Part shown: one piece after another, positions 54,002-63,889 of the stretch | How positions within the stretch are numbered: position 1 is the stretch's first letter | Layout of the letters: the number at the start of each line of letters is the position of its first letter | Origin: VYFG01 sp965248685 | GTDB lineage: Bacteria; Pseudomonadota; Gammaproteobacteria; Arenicellales; Poriferihabitantaceae | Length of the DNA stretch: 64,000 nucleotides | Direction of reading: 5' to 3' | NCBI GenBank assembly: GCA_965248685.1 | Contig: CBDFKC010000003.1 | Span: forward strand, 2,170,001-2,234,000 | Made by a program: the position numbers and the translations under genes | The notes under the pieces: generated by a model | Database searches by the model: none | What the model saw: the letters and a program-made list of their open reading frames with translations, nothing else | What the model was told of the DNA's origin: nothing

Positions 54002-55420
54002 ATGTCAATACAAGCTGCCGAAAACCTCGACCAAGATTACTACGTTGCGGATATCGGGCTGGCCGAATGGGGCCGAAAGGAAATCAATATCGCGGAAACC
54101 GAAATGCCGGGATTAATGTCAGTTCGTAAAAAGTACGCTGACGAGCAACCTTTAAAAGGTGCCCGAATTGCCGGATCGATTCATATGACGATTCAGACAG
54201 CGGTACTGATTGAATCACTGACCGCACTGGGCGCTGAAGTTCGTTGGGTGTCCTGCAATATCTTCTCAACCCAGGATCATGCCGCAGCGGCTATAGCAGC
54301 CGCTGGTACACCGGTATTTGCCTATAAAGGTGAGTCTCTTGAAGAATATTGGGCATTTACCCACCGCATTATGGAATGGCATGATGGTGGAACACCCAAT
54401 ATGATCCTTGATGATGGTGGCGACGCTACCATGCTGTTGATCCTTGGTACCAAAGCGGAAAAAGACCTCTCGGTATTGGATAAGCCGGGTAGCGAAGAAG
54501 AGGTTGCACTATTCGCCGCGATCAAGGCACGACTGCAGATTGATCCAACCTGGTACAGTGTCCGCCTGGCAAATATTCAAGGCGTGACGGAAGAGACCAC
54601 TACCGGGGTTCACCGGCTGTATCAGTTGGCCAAGAATGATTCTCTGCCATTTCCAGCGATTAACGTAAACGATTCAGTCACCAAGTCAAAATTTGATAAT
54701 TTATACGGTTGTCGCGAGTCGCTGGTTGATGGAATTAAGCGGGCTACCGATGTCATGGTGGCTGGCAAGATATCTTTGGTACTGGGTTATGGCGACGTTG
54801 GCAAAGGTTCGGCGCAATCCCTCAAAGGTCTTGGGTCAACAGTCTGGGTTACCGAAATCGATCCGATCTGTGCACTCCAGGCGAGTATGGAGGGATTTCG
54901 CGTAGTGGAGCTTAATGACGTGGTTTCTGACATCGATATTTTCGTCACCGCCACCGGAAACTTTAATGTTATTACCCATGACCACATGGTGAAAATGAAA
55001 GACCAGGCGATTGTTTGCAACATTGGTCACTTTGACAATGAGATTGACGTCGCCGGAATGAAACAATACACCTGGGACAACATTAAACCACAGGTCGATC
55101 AGATCACCTTACCAAATGGCAACAAAATCACTTTGCTTGCTGAAGGTCGCCTGGTTAACCTCGGTTGTGCTACGGGACACCCCAGTTTTGTTATGTCAAA
55201 CAGTTTTACCAACCAGGTTCTAGCGCAAATTGAATTGTGGCGGGATGGTGATAACTATAAGAATGATGTCTATGTTTTACCCAAGCAACTTGATGAAGAA
55301 GTAGCCAGATTGCACCTCGATAAAATTGGTGCCAAATTGACCCGGTTGAGTGACGAACAGGCAGAGTACATCAGTGTGCCGGCTGATGGTCCTTATAAGC
55401 CAGATCATTATCGGTACTAA
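54002..55420 (+). CDS. ahcY: Adenosylhomocysteinase
   Basis: 472 residues, the longer bacterial form. Reversibly hydrolyses S-adenosylhomocysteine to adenosine and homocysteine with tightly bound NAD. Seen: GARIAGSIHMTIQTAVLIE, DDGGDATMLL, the NAD Rossmann motif GYGDVGKGSAQ (about 260-270), GHFDNEID and the C-terminal KPDHYRY that closes the neighbouring active site. A strong terminator follows. Confidence 0.97.
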   Translation: MSIQAAENLDQDYYVADIGLAEWGRKEINIAETEMPGLMSVRKKYADEQPLKGARIAGSIHMTIQTAVLIESLTALGAEVRWVSCNIFSTQDHAAAAIAAAGTPVFAYKGESLEEYWAFTHRIMEWHDGGTPNMILDDGGDATMLLILGTKAEKDLSVLDKPGSEEEVALFAAIKARLQIDPTWYSVRLANIQGVTEETTTGVHRLYQLAKNDSLPFPAINVNDSVTKSKFDNLYGCRESLVDGIKRATDVMVAGKISLVLGYGDVGKGSAQSLKGLGSTVWVTEIDPICALQASMEGFRVVELNDVVSDIDIFVTATGNFNVITHDHMVKMKDQAIVCNIGHFDNEIDVAGMKQYTWDNIKPQVDQITLPNGNKITLLAEGRLVNLGCATGHPSFVMSNSFTNQVLAQIELWRDGDNYKNDVYVLPKQLDEEVARLHLDKIGAKLTRLSDEQAEYISVPADGPYKPDHYRY

Positions 55421-55437
55421 TTAAGGGCTTGCTGAAT

Positions 55438-55468
55438 AAAAAAACCGGGCAGTGCCCGGTTTTTTTTG
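55438..55468 (+). terminator. Rho-independent terminator after ahcY
   Basis: AACCGGGC (55443-55450), 3-base loop AGT, GCCCGGTT (55454-55461), then T tract to 55467; a matching A tract precedes the stem, so it may work on both strands. It ends the metK-ahcY unit. The rest of the 286-bp gap to the next gene shows nothing recognisable. Confidence 0.9.
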
Positions 55469-55706
55469 GCTGTGTATGCCCGGCACCATGGAATCAAAGA
55501 GCTGGAATTTTCCGGTTTCGTCCTCATATAACTAGCCAGGTGACACGCCATACAGTGTCTACAATATTGCTGGCGGCTCAGAATCATGACTATAGTTGGT
55601 GTAAAGTTAATATTAATTCCTGGGCAAATTCACTGATCAAAACAAGCGGCAATGTTATAAACTGAGACCTTTCCTTGCTGGAAGTTTCCATAACGAATCT
55701 TGGTAA

Positions 55707-56429
55707 TTGGCTAGATCAATAAAAACATATACGCTGATCGCCGCAATATTAACGGTCATCAGCACGATACTTTTTCACTGGTGGTTCCAGGGATCGTTTT
55801 GGATTACAGGCGGCTATTTTTTGCTGGGATGTCTGGCTACGGTTTTGGTCCCAGTGACCTATCATGTTTTTGGATACGCTCTTGAAGATGATGCAAAGTG
55901 GGTATTGTTGCGGGAAGCAGAGGAGTACACCGATTTAATGTCGCGGCTGTCGTCAGCCAAATCAGAACTCGCACAATTGAATGTGCCAGAAGGTTTGCGC
56001 CAAGCCGAATTGTTAACCGACATCATCCAAGATTACCACGCTGTGGTAGAAACCCGCTTTGTTGGCAAGAAGCATAGTCCTCTCGCCTATATTGGTGCGG
56101 CCCGCACAGTACAGAAGCATGCATTACAAAATCTGGTAGACGTCATTGCGGTAACTCATAGTATGTCAAGTATCGCCAGAAATCGCCTGGATTCTTCCTT
56201 GATCGACAATGATGAGGAACGACAGAGAGACGACAAACACCTGGATATGTACGAGGGCCAGGAGGAGCGAACCGAAACGCTACTGCAGGAAAACAGAAAT
56301 CTTTTCGATGCGCTCACTGAAACTGCGGTGGAAGTTGCAAATATTCAAACGTTTAGTAAATTTGACCGCATCGATACGCTTGCCAGACTGGTCGGTCTGG
56401 CAGAAATAGCAAATAGAACGGGGAAATAA
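55707..56429 (+). CDS. Membrane protein with cytoplasmic helical domain, unknown function
   Basis: 240 residues from a TTG at 55707; an in-frame TAA immediately before forces it (or a later start). Two N-terminal helices (about 8-28 and 33-53) then a long, charged, probably coiled-coil region (from about 70) rich in Glu, Arg and Asp. No family recognised. It lies two bases ahead of the split solute-binding/vWA lipoprotein gene, so the two are very likely expressed together and may form an envelope complex. Confidence 0.7.
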   Translation: MARSIKTYTLIAAILTVISTILFHWWFQGSFWITGGYFLLGCLATVLVPVTYHVFGYALEDDAKWVLLREAEEYTDLMSRLSSAKSELAQLNVPEGLRQAELLTDIIQDYHAVVETRFVGKKHSPLAYIGAARTVQKHALQNLVDVIAVTHSMSSIARNRLDSSLIDNDEERQRDDKHLDMYEGQEERTETLLQENRNLFDALTETAVEVANIQTFSKFDRIDTLARLVGLAEIANRTGK

Positions 56430-56431
56430 CC

Positions 56432-58127
56432 ATGAATAGAATAATGCCGAAAATCCCGGTGCTCAGCAGAGGGTTTTCTAGTGCAATTTTTGCAATTTTG
56501 ATTTCAGGGCTAGTCGCCTGCGAATCAAAAGTTGACAGTGAGGAAGAGGCCAGTGAAGCGATTATCAAGTTGGTCGCCGAAACCGTCCAACCGACCTATG
56601 TCGAAAATACCTACCGGGCGAACATACAATTGAGCAGTACCAACCTACTGTCGATGCTACCTGACCTCAGTGAATACCCCATGACACTGGATGTCAGGGA
56701 TACCAGTCAGATCGAGGCGGTTGAGATATTCACTTCTTCCGAAAAAGCAGGCAAGGGCCGGGATGGTTTTTATAATCAAATGGCGACGGCATTTAACAGC
56801 CAGCGGCGAACGATCAGCAACGGAAAATTGGCGGCGGTAGGAATCCGAAAAATAGCCTCGGGCCTTGGTACCCCAGTTTATTTTGGCCAAGCGTTATATT
56901 CCTGACGGGTTTTCCCCCAGCAACTTTCTATGGGCAGATATGTTAAATGCCAATGGAATTTCAATGGACCCAGTGGCCCAATCTACCGCACCAAATACTG
57001 CGGGGATAATTGTTAAAAAATCGCGACTTTCGGACATTACCAGCGACGGAAATCTTGATTTGGCAAAACTGTTAACCATCGTAACTAGTGGATCTTTCGC
57101 CATGGGTTATACCAATCCCTATCAGTCCAGCACCGGTTTGAATTTCCTGTTGATGGTACTGAACTCATTTGCCGAAGGAGATGAATCCCAGATGCTTTCG
57201 CCCGACGTTGCCAGCGCCTTTGAAGCATTCCAGTCGGGGGTTCCTTTTGTTGCCCAAACAACTTTGCAGATGCGTGATGCCGCCCAGGGTAGCGGCGTAC
57301 TCGACGCCATGGTAATGGAATACCAGTCCTGGGTAAACGTAACTGGGATGGATGATTACACTTTTGTACCATTTGGTATCCGCCATGATAGTCCACTATA
57401 CGCGACTCCAGAAGCGGATGCCGCAGAGAGAGAAGTGCTGAAACTATTCGCCGAATTTATTGGTTCCCAGCAAAGCAGTGTCGATAACTTTGGATTCAAT
57501 CGGAATCCCGACTATAAAAATGCCTATGAGGTGAAGGATAGCTCGGTCATTGGACAGGCCCAGAAAATATGGAAGCAGAAAAAATCCGGGGGCAAACCCA
57601 TTGCAGCAGTTTTTGTTGCGGATACTTCCGGATCGATGGAAGGCGAGCGGATAGATAATGTTAAACGCGCGTTGATCGAATCTTCGGATTTAATCAATTC
57701 GGTCAACTCAATTGGACTGGTCACTTACAACGAACGGGTCAACGTAGAATTATATGTCAGACCCTTTAACGTTCAGCAAAAGTCCCTGTTCATCGGGGCT
57801 GCCCAGAGATTATCTCCGGGTGGTAAAACCGCGACCAACGATGCGGTTTTGGTGGCGGCAAGCCTCCTGACCGAATTCGCCAGATCTAATCCCGATCATA
57901 AACTGGTTATCTTTCTGCTTTCCGACGGCGAGACCAACCGTGGTGTGGAATTCGAAAAAGTCCGTGATGCCCTGGAGTGGTCCGGTATTCCAATACACGC
58001 TATAGCCTATGAATTAAGCTCCGAGCATTTAAAAGCGTTGGCGGGTCTGGCCGAAGGAGCATATATTGAATCGAGTTCACGTTCTGCCTCATACCGCATT
58101 GGCAACCTGCTTAATTCTGAGATGTAG
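56432..58127 (+). pseudogene. Substrate-binding plus von Willebrand A lipoprotein, split by a one-base frameshift
   Basis: Two overlapping frames make up one protein. The first (56432-56905) has a signal peptide with lipobox-like LVAC and the start of a binding domain up to RKIASGLGT; the second (frame of 56865-58127) continues with QFILAKRYIPDGFSPSNFLW. Removing one C from CCCC at 56871-56874 joins them exactly as in related proteins (IASG-x-x-x-QFI...PDAFSPSN), giving about 564 residues. The C-terminal vWA domain has an intact metal site, DTSGS (about residue 254 of the second frame), with T and D partners further on. It may be a true mutation, a sequencing error in a homopolymer, or rarely a programmed shift. 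Confidence 0.75.
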
Positions 58128-58154
58128 GGTAAATTAGACGCTCTGGATAAGATA

Positions 58155-58541
58155 ATGAAGTGGATTAAAATCTTTGGATTGTTTGTGGCGATCCATATTC
58201 TTGGTTGGGGTGGGTCCCACTTTTATCTGTCGAATAATCCCGAGGAAGTTCTTGTGGTGGCAGATACATCATATTCTATGAAGCCGAGTTTTTCTGAAAT
58301 GGAATCCTGGATCGAAGATTACGATTCCAGGTCACGCTATAAAAAGTTGGTCGTTGGAACTGACAAAGCATTGCTCGGAGAACTGGATCAACTTAAGTCA
58401 ATGTCGACAATTTTTCGTACCGGATTTGGTCGGATGAATCCTGACGCTTTAAAACGTTATGACGGATTCAAGAACGCCGAGAAAATTCTACTGTCCGACG
58501 GCGCTGTTCAGGTCGATGGCTGGACGGTTGTAGAATTTTAG
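58155..58541 (+). CDS. Small membrane-anchored vWA-like protein
   Basis: 128 residues with one N-terminal helix (about 5-22). VLVVADTSYSMKP (33-45) keeps the DxSxS metal-site motif (D37, S39, S41) of von Willebrand A domains, but the remainder is too short for a full domain (about 90 against 180 residues) and lacks the later Thr and Asp partners. It lies 27 bp behind the split vWA gene and its end overlaps the convergent ROK gene by four bases. It may be a degenerate relative or a small accessory partner. Confidence 0.65.
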   Translation: MKWIKIFGLFVAIHILGWGGSHFYLSNNPEEVLVVADTSYSMKPSFSEMESWIEDYDSRSRYKKLVVGTDKALLGELDQLKSMSTIFRTGFGRMNPDALKRYDGFKNAEKILLSDGAVQVDGWTVVEF

Positions 58542-59458
58542 TCTTTATTCGTGGTTAGAAAAGCAGCGCCAAAAACGCCGGCGCTGTCACCCAGCGTTGG
58601 TTTGACTATTTTGCTCTTAAGGGTCGGACTGAATATCGATTGGGCGGCGCTTTCGAACCCGGAAGAATAAAGCGCCTCAATATTACCAACACCCCCACCA
58701 AGGACGATGACATCTGGATCAATTATATTGATCACAGCTGAAATGCCGACCCCGAAAAAATGCGTAAGGCGGGTAACCGTGGCTACGGCGTTAGCGTCAC
58801 CGGTCTCTGCTAACCTTACGATTTCCGACAAGGGTTGTTTCACGCCAGCCAGGGAAAGATAGTGCTTTTCCAAAGCGGGGCCGGAAATAATGGTTTCGAC
58901 GCAACCGGTCTGACCGCAATAACACGGACCGCCAGATTGATCGAGAAAGTTATGGCCCCATTCTCCAGCGATCATATTGGGTCCACTGATTAACTGCTGA
59001 TTGATCACCAGACCAGCACCAACACCAGTTCCCATGATGACACCAAATACCACCTTGACGTCTGAACCCAGTCCTAGAACAACGCCCATGCAAGTTTCGG
59101 CCAGGGCAAAACAATTCGCGTCATTCTCGATAATCACCGGAATTCCGAGTAGTTTTTCCAGGTCCTTGGCCAATGGCTGATTCAATAGCCACCGCGAGTT
59201 ACTACCCCGTAACAATCGCGTGTCGGGATCAAGGGAACCAGGGGTGCCGAAGCCGATTGTTTTAGCCGATAGCCCGGTTTCCTGACTCACCTGATCAATC
59301 AGCAGTTTGATTCGCGACAAGACGTGTTGATATCCATGGTCTCCCTGGGTATCAATCCGGGTTCGTTGCAGCACAGCTGGATTCTTCGCAGACTTTAGAA
59401 CAACGCATTCGATCTTGGTGCCACCCAGATCAATGCCCCATAGTGGTTGATCACCCAT
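58538..59458 (-). CDS. ROK-family sugar kinase (fructokinase/N-acetylglucosamine kinase type)
   Basis: 306 residues. ATP-binding GIDLGGTKIECVVL (about 8-21), catalytic Asp in IENDANCFALAE, GTGVGAGLVINQQLISG, GEWGHN with the zinc His, and the ROK zinc motif CYCGQTGCVE. No helix-turn-helix, so a kinase and not a NagC/XylR-like repressor. Closest in form to Mak fructokinase or NagK; substrate not decidable. It lies 18 bp behind cfa. Confidence 0.9.
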   Translation of the reverse strand: MGDQPLWGIDLGGTKIECVVLKSAKNPAVLQRTRIDTQGDHGYQHVLSRIKLLIDQVSQETGLSAKTIGFGTPGSLDPDTRLLRGSNSRWLLNQPLAKDLEKLLGIPVIIENDANCFALAETCMGVVLGLGSDVKVVFGVIMGTGVGAGLVINQQLISGPNMIAGEWGHNFLDQSGGPCYCGQTGCVETIISGPALEKHYLSLAGVKQPLSEIVRLAETGDANAVATVTRLTHFFGVGISAVINIIDPDVIVLGGGVGNIEALYSSGFESAAQSIFSPTLKSKIVKPTLGDSAGVFGAAFLTTNKD

Positions 59459-59476
59459 GCTGGTGAAGCTGGGGAG

Positions 59477-60646
59477 CTAGAAAAAGGGTCGTCGGTAAGG
59501 CGTGGTATTACTGCCTTTGGATACGACAAATTGCCAAAGCTGCAAGTCTCTGGCGCGGAATGCTCCGGCGCAAACCTGGAGATAATAAGTCCACATGCGG
59601 TAGAACTTTTGATTATAGTTTTGTTTCAGGTTTTCCCAGTTAAATTCAAAATTTCGGTGCCAGGCCATTAAAGTTCGATCATAATCTGGCCCAATATTAT
59701 GCAGGTCTTCGACAATCAAATTGGGTTCTAATGCATCTGAAATCTGTTTTAGTGAAGGTATTTCACCATTGGGAAAAATATAGCGGGATATCCACGGGTC
59801 CACTCCGGGAATAGAATCATTTTTGCCAATAGTATGCAATAACGCATAGCAGTCGGTTTCCAGGCATCGGTCGATGACCTGCATAAAAGTCCGGTAGTTC
59901 TTATGCCCTACGTGCTCAAACATTCCAATGGATACGATGGCGTCGAATTTCCCCTGAATCTCCCGATAGTCCTGTAAGATAATTTCGACCGGTAGACCAT
60001 CGCAGCGGTCTTCTGCCATTTTAGCCTGCTCTTTGGATACGGTTACGCCGATAACTTCAGCGCCATAGTTTTTCGCAGCGAATGCAGCAAAACTTCCCCA
60101 GCCGCAACCGATATCCAGCACCCGCATGCCGGGCTTCAAATCGAGTTTGCGACATATCAAATCCAGCTTATCTTGTTGTGCCTGTTCTAAATTGTCTGCA
60201 CTGCGCCAATAACCACAGGTGTATACCATGGCGCTATCAAGCATTTTTTCGTATATATCGTTGCCCAGGTCATAATGAGCTTCACCCACTTCAAACGCTT
60301 TGGATTTGGTTTGAAAATTGAAAAATCGAGCGCTAATTTGTTTAAACTTGTACGGCAGGTAATTTTTGCTTTTGCCTACCGGCGAGCGCAATAAACGGTG
60401 AATCAGTTCGTCGAGTTGTTCGACTTCCCATTTGCCTTCCACATAGGACTCTCCGAGAGCTAGCGATCCGTTTGTGAGAAATTTAAGTAAAATTGATTTA
60501 TCTTTAACCTGAATGTCCCAGGGGTTGGGGCCATTAAGCACAATACCCGCAGAATCCAGCATGGATTGCACGGTGCGGTCGGCAAAATTTAAATCACTGT
60601 GGGTAAACGGCTTGGTAGATGACTTGCCCATTGTGGTAGAAAACAA
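59477..60646 (-). CDS. cfa: Cyclopropane-fatty-acyl-phospholipid synthase
   Basis: 389 residues (E. coli Cfa 382); a start five codons later is also possible. N-terminal lipid-binding domain (LNGPNPWDIQVKD.., GSLALGESYVEGKWE), then a SAM-dependent methyltransferase core: HYDLGNDIYEKMLD, MVYTCGYW, motif I VLDIGCGWGSFA, SIGMFEHVG and the C-terminal YYLQVCAGAFRARDLQLWQFV. It adds a methylene bridge from SAM to unsaturated phospholipid acyl chains, usually on entry into stationary phase or stress. Confidence 0.95.
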   Translation of the reverse strand: MFSTTMGKSSTKPFTHSDLNFADRTVQSMLDSAGIVLNGPNPWDIQVKDKSILLKFLTNGSLALGESYVEGKWEVEQLDELIHRLLRSPVGKSKNYLPYKFKQISARFFNFQTKSKAFEVGEAHYDLGNDIYEKMLDSAMVYTCGYWRSADNLEQAQQDKLDLICRKLDLKPGMRVLDIGCGWGSFAAFAAKNYGAEVIGVTVSKEQAKMAEDRCDGLPVEIILQDYREIQGKFDAIVSIGMFEHVGHKNYRTFMQVIDRCLETDCYALLHTIGKNDSIPGVDPWISRYIFPNGEIPSLKQISDALEPNLIVEDLHNIGPDYDRTLMAWHRNFEFNWENLKQNYNQKFYRMWTYYLQVCAGAFRARDLQLWQFVVSKGSNTTPYRRPFF

Positions 60647-60736
60647 TGTATTTACCCAGGGATATTGCCATAACTGGTGTCAATTGTTCAATCTACTGCT
60701 AAAACAATTGGGCCGCTGGGTCGAGCAGGGGAGATC

Positions 60737-60756
60737 CGCCGCGGGGCCGCGCGGCG
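60737..60756 (-). terminator. Very GC-rich hairpin behind ppiC
   Basis: CGCCGCG (60737-60743) pairs perfectly with CGCGGCG (60750-60756) over a 6-base loop, 16 bases after the ppiC stop on minus. There is no T tract on either strand, so a classic intrinsic terminator is doubtful; it may stabilise the 3' end of the ppiC message or stop polymerase weakly before cfa. Confidence 0.35.
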
Positions 60757-60772
60757 AATATTTAGAGGTTCC

Positions 60773-61054
60773 TCAGTCTGTTCTTGATTGAACTTCCAAC
60801 AGGTGGAAGCCAAATTGTGTTTTGACCGGACCATGTACTTTGCCGATTTCGTCGTTGAAAACAACGGTATCAAACTCACGGACCATTTGTCCCGGGCCGA
60901 AGGTACCGAGGTCGCCACCCTTCTGGCCGGAGGGGCAGAGTGAATGCTTGGCGGCGATTTCGGCAAAATCAGTGCCAGTCTCTATTTGCTGTTTTAACTC
61001 GTTACACTGGTCTTCAGACTCAACCAGTATATGTCTTGCAGTTGCTTGGGCCAT
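60773..61054 (-). CDS. ppiC: Parvulin-type peptidyl-prolyl cis-trans isomerase (PpiC)
   Basis: 93 residues, one stand-alone parvulin domain without signal peptide, so cytoplasmic. Family motifs in order: ARHILVESEDQCNELK, DFAEIAAKHSLCPSGQKGGDLGTFGPGQMV, FDTVVF and TQFGFHLLEV, with catalytic His/Cys/Met/Phe positions kept. It catalyses proline isomerisation in protein folding. It lies 87 bp behind polA. Confidence 0.95.
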   Translation of the reverse strand: MAQATARHILVESEDQCNELKQQIETGTDFAEIAAKHSLCPSGQKGGDLGTFGPGQMVREFDTVVFNDEIGKVHGPVKTQFGFHLLEVQSRTD

Positions 61055-61141
61055 TTCATTAAACCTGATTAAAAATGAGCGCCAGATGCTAGCAGATACC
61101 TGTTCCGGTTCCCACTATTACCTTGAGCCAGGAAAATGTCG

Positions 61142-63889
61142 TTAATGGGCAATTTTCCAGTTTGAACCAACTCCGGAATCCACCACCAATGGAACCTTCA
61201 AGGTAGCTACAGAACACATAACGTCCGCTGTTTTTTCAGCAATCTTTTCGACTTCTTCTGCATCAACCTCCAGCACAAGTTCGTCATGGACCTGCATTAT
61301 TATGCGCGCATTTGATCCACTAAGTTGGAGCCAATGATCCAGTGCGATCATCGCTTTCTTGATCAGGTCCGCTGCGGTGCCCTGCATCGGGGCGTTGATC
61401 GCGGTGCGTTCGGCGTATTGGCGCCTGGGTGCATTTTTGGAATTAATTTCCGGAAGATTAAGCCGGCGACCAAACAGGGTTTCTACATAACCTTGCTCCC
61501 GGGCCAGTTCCCTGGTGTCTTCCATGTATTGCTTGACCCCGGGATAACGGTCAAAATAGATTTCTATATACGCCTTGGCTTCCCTCTGGGGAATTTGCAG
61601 TTGTTTGGCCAGTCCAAATGCAGACATACCGTAAATCAAGCCAAAATTAATTGCCTTGGCCCGCCGGCGTTGTTCTGAATCCACCGACCCAGGATCTCCT
61701 CCGAAAACTTCGGCAGCGGTCGCGCTATGGACATCAAGTCCCTTGGTAAAAGCACTAATTAATCCGGGATCGCTGGATAAATGAGCCATGATTCTCAATT
61801 CAATCTGGGAATAATCCGCGGCTAGTAGAACATTTCCTGGTTCCGCTACAAAGGCTTCTCGAATCCGCCGACCTTCTTCCGTACGGATGGGGATATTCTG
61901 CAAGTTGGGATCGCTTGATGAAAGCCGTCCGGTGGCTGCAACTGCCTGGTGATACGAGGTATGGATTCTGTGACTGACCGGATTGATCAGAATGGGGAGT
62001 TTATCGGTGTAGGTGCTTTTCAATTTAGCCAGCCCCCGATGCTCCACGATGAGCCGCGGAAGATCATGATCAAGGGCCAGCTCCTGCAACACATTTTCCG
62101 CCGTTGATGGTTGACCCTTGGGTGTTTTACTCAGTACCGGTAAACCCTGTTTCTCGAATAGAATTTCCTGTATTTGTTTTGGCGATGCAATATTAAATTC
62201 TTCTCCAGCCAGCATATGGGCCTCCCGTTCGATTTCGGCAAGCCGAACGGTGATTTCAGCGCTTTGCTGTAACAGCATATCGGGATCGATTCTGACACCG
62301 TTTGTCTCGGTTCGGGCCAACACGGATAAAAGGGGTATTTCCACAGATTGATACAATTCATATGATTGCTCGAACTGCTGCAGCAGGGGTAGCAGAATAT
62401 GATGCAGTCGAAGGGTAATATCGGCGTCTTCGGCGGCATAGGGTGTGGCTTGATCTAGCGATACCTGGTTAAAAGTTAATTGTTTTTTACCACTGCCCGC
62501 CACCTCGGAAAACTTGATAGTGGTATGTCCCAGGTGCTTCATAGCAAGGGTATCCATATCATGACGCGAGTTTCCGGCGTCGAGTAAGTAGGACATCAGC
62601 ATGGTGTCGTGCTGTACCCCAGCAAGTTTTATCCCATGGTGATGGAGCACTTCCATATCGTATTTAAGATTTTGTCCTGTTTTTAGATGGTCGTCGCTCT
62701 CTAGCAGGGGCCTCAATTTTTCCAGGGTTGCTTCAAGAGGGAGCTGGGCTGGTGCCCCTTCATAATCATGGCCGAATGGTATATAGGCGGCTTCACCTTC
62801 CTCGGTAGAAAACGAAACCCCTACTAGTCTCGCCTGATGGGCATCAATCGAAGTAGTCTCGGTATCGAGCGCAAAAATATCGGCCTGCTTTAGCCGGTTA
62901 ATCCACTGATCCAGTGATTTATTATCTAAGATGGTTTCGTATTTAACTTGGGTTTCGGATTGCGGATCGGATTCGGATTCCCGTTCACCGCCAGCTTCCG
63001 GCGTCGAATCGGGGGCCGCCGGACTCTGTTTGTCCAGCTCCTTCAGCCAGGAACGAAATTCCAGCTGCTGGTAGAATTTGCGTAATGCCGTAGTGTCTGG
63101 GTCTCCTATTGTCAGATCATCCACTCCCATTTCCAGATCAACATCACACTTGATCGTCGCCAACGTTCTGGACAGGGCGAGCTGATCAAGGTTTTCTCGC
63201 AGGTACTCTCCCACCTTGCCTCCTATTTCCCCCGCCCGGGCAACAATATCGTCAAGGGTTCCATATTCATTTAGCCATTTGACTGCGGTTTTTGGGCCGA
63301 CCTTAGGAACTCCCGGTATGTTGTCAGCCGAATCTCCCATCAAAGCCAGATATTCAACTATTCTTTCAGGCAGCACACCAAATTTCTCCTTTACGCCGGT
63401 GATATCAAGCCGTGATTTCTTCATGGTATCGACCATCACAACCTTTTCGTTTACCAGTTGTGCCAGGTCTTTATCACTACTTACGATCATTACGTGAAAA
63501 CCCTGATCCACCGCTTGCACCGAAAGGGTGCCAATAACATCATCGGCCTCCACGCCGGAAATAGAAACCAACGGCAGACCCAGGGCCGGGATGATTTCCA
63601 GAATATATTCAAGCTGCACCCTGAGATCGTCCGGCATTGGTGGACGATTGGCCTTGTAATCAGGGTACATGTCATGGCGAAAAGTTTTACCCTTAGCGTC
63701 CATTACCATGGCGATGTGAACCGGTTGACACTCTTTGATCAGACTCTTCAGCATATTGACGACGCCAAATATCGCATGGGTCGGCTGTCCGTCTTTGGTT
63801 GACAGTCCACCCTGGCTTCCCAGTGCATGGTAGGCACGAAACAGGAATGCAGAGCCGTCTATCAATATTATTTCTTTATCAGGTGACAT
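61142..63889 (-). CDS. polA: DNA polymerase I
   Basis: 915 residues from the ATG at 63889 (MSPDKEIILIDGSAFLFRAYHA); an ATG 23 codons earlier gives a poorly conserved leader. Order: 5' nuclease (about 1-290, with VEADDVIGTL), an acidic linker, an intact 3'-5' proofreading domain (DTETTSID, NLKYDMEVL, YAAEDADITL) and the polymerase: motif A ADYSQIELRIMAHLS, motif B RRAKAINFGLIYGMSAFGL, motif C QVHDELVLEV. It works in Okazaki fragment maturation and repair. All catalytic residues that I can locate are kept. Confidence 0.97.
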   Translation of the reverse strand: MSPDKEIILIDGSAFLFRAYHALGSQGGLSTKDGQPTHAIFGVVNMLKSLIKECQPVHIAMVMDAKGKTFRHDMYPDYKANRPPMPDDLRVQLEYILEIIPALGLPLVSISGVEADDVIGTLSVQAVDQGFHVMIVSSDKDLAQLVNEKVVMVDTMKKSRLDITGVKEKFGVLPERIVEYLALMGDSADNIPGVPKVGPKTAVKWLNEYGTLDDIVARAGEIGGKVGEYLRENLDQLALSRTLATIKCDVDLEMGVDDLTIGDPDTTALRKFYQQLEFRSWLKELDKQSPAAPDSTPEAGGERESESDPQSETQVKYETILDNKSLDQWINRLKQADIFALDTETTSIDAHQARLVGVSFSTEEGEAAYIPFGHDYEGAPAQLPLEATLEKLRPLLESDDHLKTGQNLKYDMEVLHHHGIKLAGVQHDTMLMSYLLDAGNSRHDMDTLAMKHLGHTTIKFSEVAGSGKKQLTFNQVSLDQATPYAAEDADITLRLHHILLPLLQQFEQSYELYQSVEIPLLSVLARTETNGVRIDPDMLLQQSAEITVRLAEIEREAHMLAGEEFNIASPKQIQEILFEKQGLPVLSKTPKGQPSTAENVLQELALDHDLPRLIVEHRGLAKLKSTYTDKLPILINPVSHRIHTSYHQAVAATGRLSSSDPNLQNIPIRTEEGRRIREAFVAEPGNVLLAADYSQIELRIMAHLSSDPGLISAFTKGLDVHSATAAEVFGGDPGSVDSEQRRRAKAINFGLIYGMSAFGLAKQLQIPQREAKAYIEIYFDRYPGVKQYMEDTRELAREQGYVETLFGRRLNLPEINSKNAPRRQYAERTAINAPMQGTAADLIKKAMIALDHWLQLSGSNARIIMQVHDELVLEVDAEEVEKIAEKTADVMCSVATLKVPLVVDSGVGSNWKIAH

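Noticed and set aside
56865..56905. Programmed frameshift in the vWA lipoprotein gene
   Set aside because: The CCCC run is not a classic slippery heptamer and no downstream stimulatory hairpin or internal Shine-Dalgarno was seen; mutation or sequencing error is simpler.
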